Source: Salaquimonas sp. (GTDB lineage Bacteria > Pseudomonadota > Alphaproteobacteria > Rhizobiales > Rhizobiaceae). Taken from it: a stretch of 40,062 nt of DNA. Below, piece after piece: positions 37,719 through 40,062 of this stretch (position 1 is the stretch's first letter; each line of letters begins with the position of its first letter). The position numbers and the translations under genes were made by a program. The stretch lies in assembly GCA_022340185.1 (NCBI GenBank), contig JAJDOK010000072.1, positions 1 to 40,062 on the forward strand. Reading direction: 5' to 3'. The notes under the pieces were generated by a model. That model saw only the letters and a program-made list of their open reading frames with translations. It was not told where the DNA came from and did not search any database.

Positions 37719-38066
37719 GCCTCAGCCGAACACAAAAGGGGTACAGGCCCAGAAGCCAGAACGGAAAATCCCTCCGTGGCAGGGCAAGCCTTGGTGACGA
37801 GCCAAGGTGCAAGCCCGCGAACGGACGACGGGACGGACGTCCCGGCGTAAAGGCAATAAAAGAGCGCGACAGGCCGCCCCCGCGGAACCGGTGAACGAAG
37901 TGAACCTGGCGTGAGCGAAATCTAGACAAGAGGCGAGGAGGAGCGTAGCTCCGACCGGGAATACAAGAAAATACCCCGCGCGGCATGATAACGCTCCTCA
38001 GCACAACCATTGCCAATCCCGCCGGCCCCGGCTATCCGGATAGGAAAACCGCTTATCGGGTGTTTC
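37719..38066. repeat. Mosaic intergenic repeat block 2
   Basis: The gap between the DUF427 and aminotransferase genes holds no gene. It contains module A core (37769-37789), then a hairpin CCTTGG / CCAAGG, a C-like module CGCGAACGGACGA, module D GGCGTGAGCGAA (37908-37919) and module B (37927-37967). These are the same modules as at 30820-31081, in a different order and number. Confidence 0.75.
37927..37967 (+). repeat. Module B copy 3
   Basis: CAAGAGGCGAGG, then the hairpin GGAGC-GTA-GCTCC, then GACCGGGAAT. Flanks match the two copies near 30.9 kb; the stem sequence is different but fully complementary. Confidence 0.75.
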
Positions 38067-39461
38067 ATGACGATCAATCTCTCCACCGATGATCTGCGCG
38101 CGCTCGACGCCGCCCACCATTTTCACCCTTTCACCGACCATGGCGCGCTGCAGCCCGCCGAACGACGGGTGATCGCCCGCGCCGACGGCGTCTGGCTGTG
38201 GGACAGCGACGGCAACCGCCTGCTCGACGGCATGGCCGGGCTGTGGTGCACCGAGGTCGGCCATGGCCGCCAGGAGATCGTCGAAGCCGTGCGCGCCCAG
38301 ATGAGCGAACTCTCCTATTACAACACCTTCTTCAAGACCGCGCACGGCCCGGTGATCGAACTGTCGCGTGTCCTGAGCGAACTGACACCGCCGCAATTCA
38401 ACATGTTCTTCTACGGTTCGGGCGGTTCCGATTCCAACGACACCATCGTACGCATGGTGCGCACCTATTGGGACATCGTCGGCAAGCCGGAAAAGAAGAT
38501 CATCATTTCGCGCATCAACGCCTATCACGGCTCGACGGTTGCCGCCGCCTCGCTCGGCGGCATGGCCGGCATGCATGCGCAATCCGGCGGGCTGCAGGCC
38601 GGGCCGCTCCCCGGCGTGGTTCACATTGCCCAGCCCTACTGGTTCGGCTCCGCGATGGACCTAAGCCCGGATGAATTCGGCATTTGGGCCGCGCACGAAC
38701 TGGAGAAGACGATCGACGAACTGGGCGAGGACAGGATCGCCGCCTTCATCGCCGAACCGATCCAGGGCGCGGGCGGCGTCATCATCCCGCCCGACACCTA
38801 TTGGCCCGAGGTCAAGCGCATTCTCGACGAGCGCGACATATTGTTCATCTCCGACGAGGTGATCTGCGGTTTCGGCCGCACCGGATCGTGGTTCGGCTGT
38901 GAGACCTATTCCACCACGCCCGATTTCATGGCGATGGCCAAGGGCATCACCTCCGGCTATCTGCCGCTCGGCGCCGTCGCGGTCTCCGATCACGTTGCGC
39001 AGGCCTTCCACGAGGCCGGCGAATTCTTCCACGGCTACACCTATTCCGGCCATCCAGCCTGCTGCGCGGCCGCGCTCGCCAATCTCGAAATCATGCGCCG
39101 CGAAAAGCTGGTCGAGCGCGTGCATGACGACATCGGCCCCTATCTGGCCGAACGCTGGGCGAAGCTCGCCGAGCACGAACTCGTCGGTGAGACGCGCATG
39201 AAGGGTATGGTCGGCGCGCTCGAAATGGTGCCCGACAAGACCGATCTTTCGAAGCGCTTCGACCCTGTCGGCCAGGTCGGCACGCTCGCCCGTGACTTCT
39301 CCTTCGCCAACGGCCTCGTCATGCGCGCCGTGCGCGACAGCCTGATCCTGTCGCCGCCGCTCACCCTGACGCACGAGGAAGCCGACGAACTGATCGCGCT
39401 CGTCAAGACGACGCTCGACGACACCTGGATGCAGTTGAAGAAGGATGGCCGCCTCGGCTGA
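38067..39461 (+). CDS. Class III aminotransferase, SpuC-like (polyamine/omega-amine:pyruvate)
   Basis: A 464-residue fold-type I PLP enzyme. DGMAGLWCTEVGHGRQEI, FYGSGGSDSNDTIVRMVR (PLP phosphate site), SRINAYHGSTVAAASLGGM, FISDEVICGFGRTG (Asp263 binds the pyridine N) and the PLP lysine K292 in MAMAKGITSGYLPLGA are all present. The sequence closely resembles Pseudomonas SpuC, a putrescine:pyruvate aminotransferase, from HHFHPFTD at the start to GLVMRAVRDSLILSPPL at the end. Beta-alanine, GABA or other omega-amines are also possible donors. ATG 38067 is chosen to give the family N-terminus; its ribosome binding site is weak (CGGGTG), and the frame is open 19 codons upstream. No polyamine transport genes are in the window. 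Confidence 0.9.
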   Translation: MTINLSTDDLRALDAAHHFHPFTDHGALQPAERRVIARADGVWLWDSDGNRLLDGMAGLWCTEVGHGRQEIVEAVRAQMSELSYYNTFFKTAHGPVIELSRVLSELTPPQFNMFFYGSGGSDSNDTIVRMVRTYWDIVGKPEKKIIISRINAYHGSTVAAASLGGMAGMHAQSGGLQAGPLPGVVHIAQPYWFGSAMDLSPDEFGIWAAHELEKTIDELGEDRIAAFIAEPIQGAGGVIIPPDTYWPEVKRILDERDILFISDEVICGFGRTGSWFGCETYSTTPDFMAMAKGITSGYLPLGAVAVSDHVAQAFHEAGEFFHGYTYSGHPACCAAALANLEIMRREKLVERVHDDIGPYLAERWAKLAEHELVGETRMKGMVGALEMVPDKTDLSKRFDPVGQVGTLARDFSFANGLVMRAVRDSLILSPPLTLTHEEADELIALVKTTLDDTWMQLKKDGRLG

Positions 39462-39625
39462 ACCGGCAGGCGTTTCCTGCCACGTCGATCCTACCGGTTC
39501 CGCCTGACCCGGTGGTGCAACAGGCCCGGCGATGAAAGAAGCACTTCCGGGCGCTCAACAATCGGCTCGGTGCGTCGGCCCGGGTTCTTCCTGCTTGCGT
39601 GCCCTGCTTGCCGGCCATTTCCTGA

Positions 39626-39654
39626 TTGCCGCTACCCGGCGTATCGGTTAAACA
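39626..39654 (+). promoter_or_regulatory. Possible promoter of tRNA-Arg
   Basis: TTGCCG (39626-39631) and TAAACA (39649-39654) are separated by 17 bp and lie about 50 bp before the tRNA. Moderate match only. Confidence 0.4.
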
Positions 39655-39704
39655 GGCCCCCATTCGTATGGTCGCGTCGAATTGGCGGTCACCGATCAGG
39701 CAAG

Positions 39705-39781
<77 letters not shown>

Positions 39782-40062
39782 ATCTTTTCAACATGTTGCG
39801 CCTTTCTGGCTCTTGCACTATTTCGCCAGGGTAACACCAGGGTAACACAAATCTCGAATTTGGAGAGGTATTGAAGCCATCCTCACTAAACAGAGATTGA
39901 TCATGTCAGCTTCGCGTCCTCATCTCGGTCGTTCAGTTTTATAGCGCCGCTGCCTAAAAGCCGACATCCTCAATACGCAACCTCATGGCTGAATAGGGCG
40001 TCAATCGGTCGTTCGCTGCACTCTCGACCAACGTGCAAAATGTGCCACAAGCAGACGTTTGC
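39782..40062. other. Gene-free tail after tRNA-Arg with an 11-bp tandem repeat
   Basis: No convincing gene is seen. CCAGGGTAACA occurs twice in tandem at 39826-39847, starting 45 bp after the tRNA. The base composition is visibly less GC-rich than the rest of the window. No copy of the tRNA 3' end is found within the window, so an attachment site cannot be demonstrated. Confidence 0.5.

Overview
The window is a GC-rich alphaproteobacterial chromosome segment, most likely from the Rhizobiales (Hyphomicrobiales) and resembling the Phyllobacteriaceae/Rhizobiaceae. The evidence is the order trpF-trpB-trpA-accD-folC-trxA-addA-addB, followed by murU, tsaE-amgK, divL, ahcY, ptsH, manX, hprK, chvG, chvI and pckA, which is the order expected of rhizobia and relatives. 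Alphaproteobacterial forms of AddA/AddB, a short HprK and a zinc-ribbon-less AccD agree with this. I cannot name the genus. Nearly all of the sequence is core chromosome. There is no CRISPR array, transposase, integrase or rRNA.

Region 1 (1-6100, plus strand): the 3' end of a SprT/YgjP-like metallopeptidase gene, then trpF, trpB and trpA (last steps of tryptophan synthesis), accD (malonyl-CoA supply) and folC (folate polyglutamation). The block ends at a palindromic RIME-like intergenic repeat.

Region 2 (6120-18350, minus strand): trxA with its own promoter and terminator, the AddAB double-strand-break repair pair, a MurU-like uridylyltransferase beside a TsaE-AmgK fusion (tRNA t6A modification joined to peptidoglycan sugar recycling), and a DivL-type pseudo-histidine kinase with Tyr in place of the phosphoacceptor His.

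Region 3 (18580-27081): ahcY with a clear upstream palindromic operator. Next comes the minus-strand run chvI, chvG, hprK, manX, ptsH, which joins an acid/envelope-stress two-component system to a sugar-less PTS phosphorelay. Across a 512-bp AT-rich divergent region lies pckA, followed by a terminator and a Kbp-like BON-LysM protein.

Region 4 (27090-34130): a class A penicillin-binding protein whose upstream region holds a CtrA-like box, a divergent acyltransferase-3 membrane protein, a mosaic intergenic repeat block, an M20 peptidase, a 530-bp gap that looks like a structured small-RNA gene on the minus strand, and GyrI-like and OsmC-like genes.

Region 5 (34254-40062, plus strand): polA with all proofreading motifs, a DUF427 protein, a second mosaic repeat block, a SpuC-like class III aminotransferase and tRNA-Arg(CCG). 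After the tRNA is about 280 bp with no convincing gene.

The least explained parts are two intergenic regions. The mosaic repeats (30820-31081 and 37769-37967) share constant blocks flanking small hairpins whose stems differ in sequence but stay complementary. The 32543-32760 region has several hairpins, one of them a perfect 15-bp stem, ahead of a strong minus-strand terminator.
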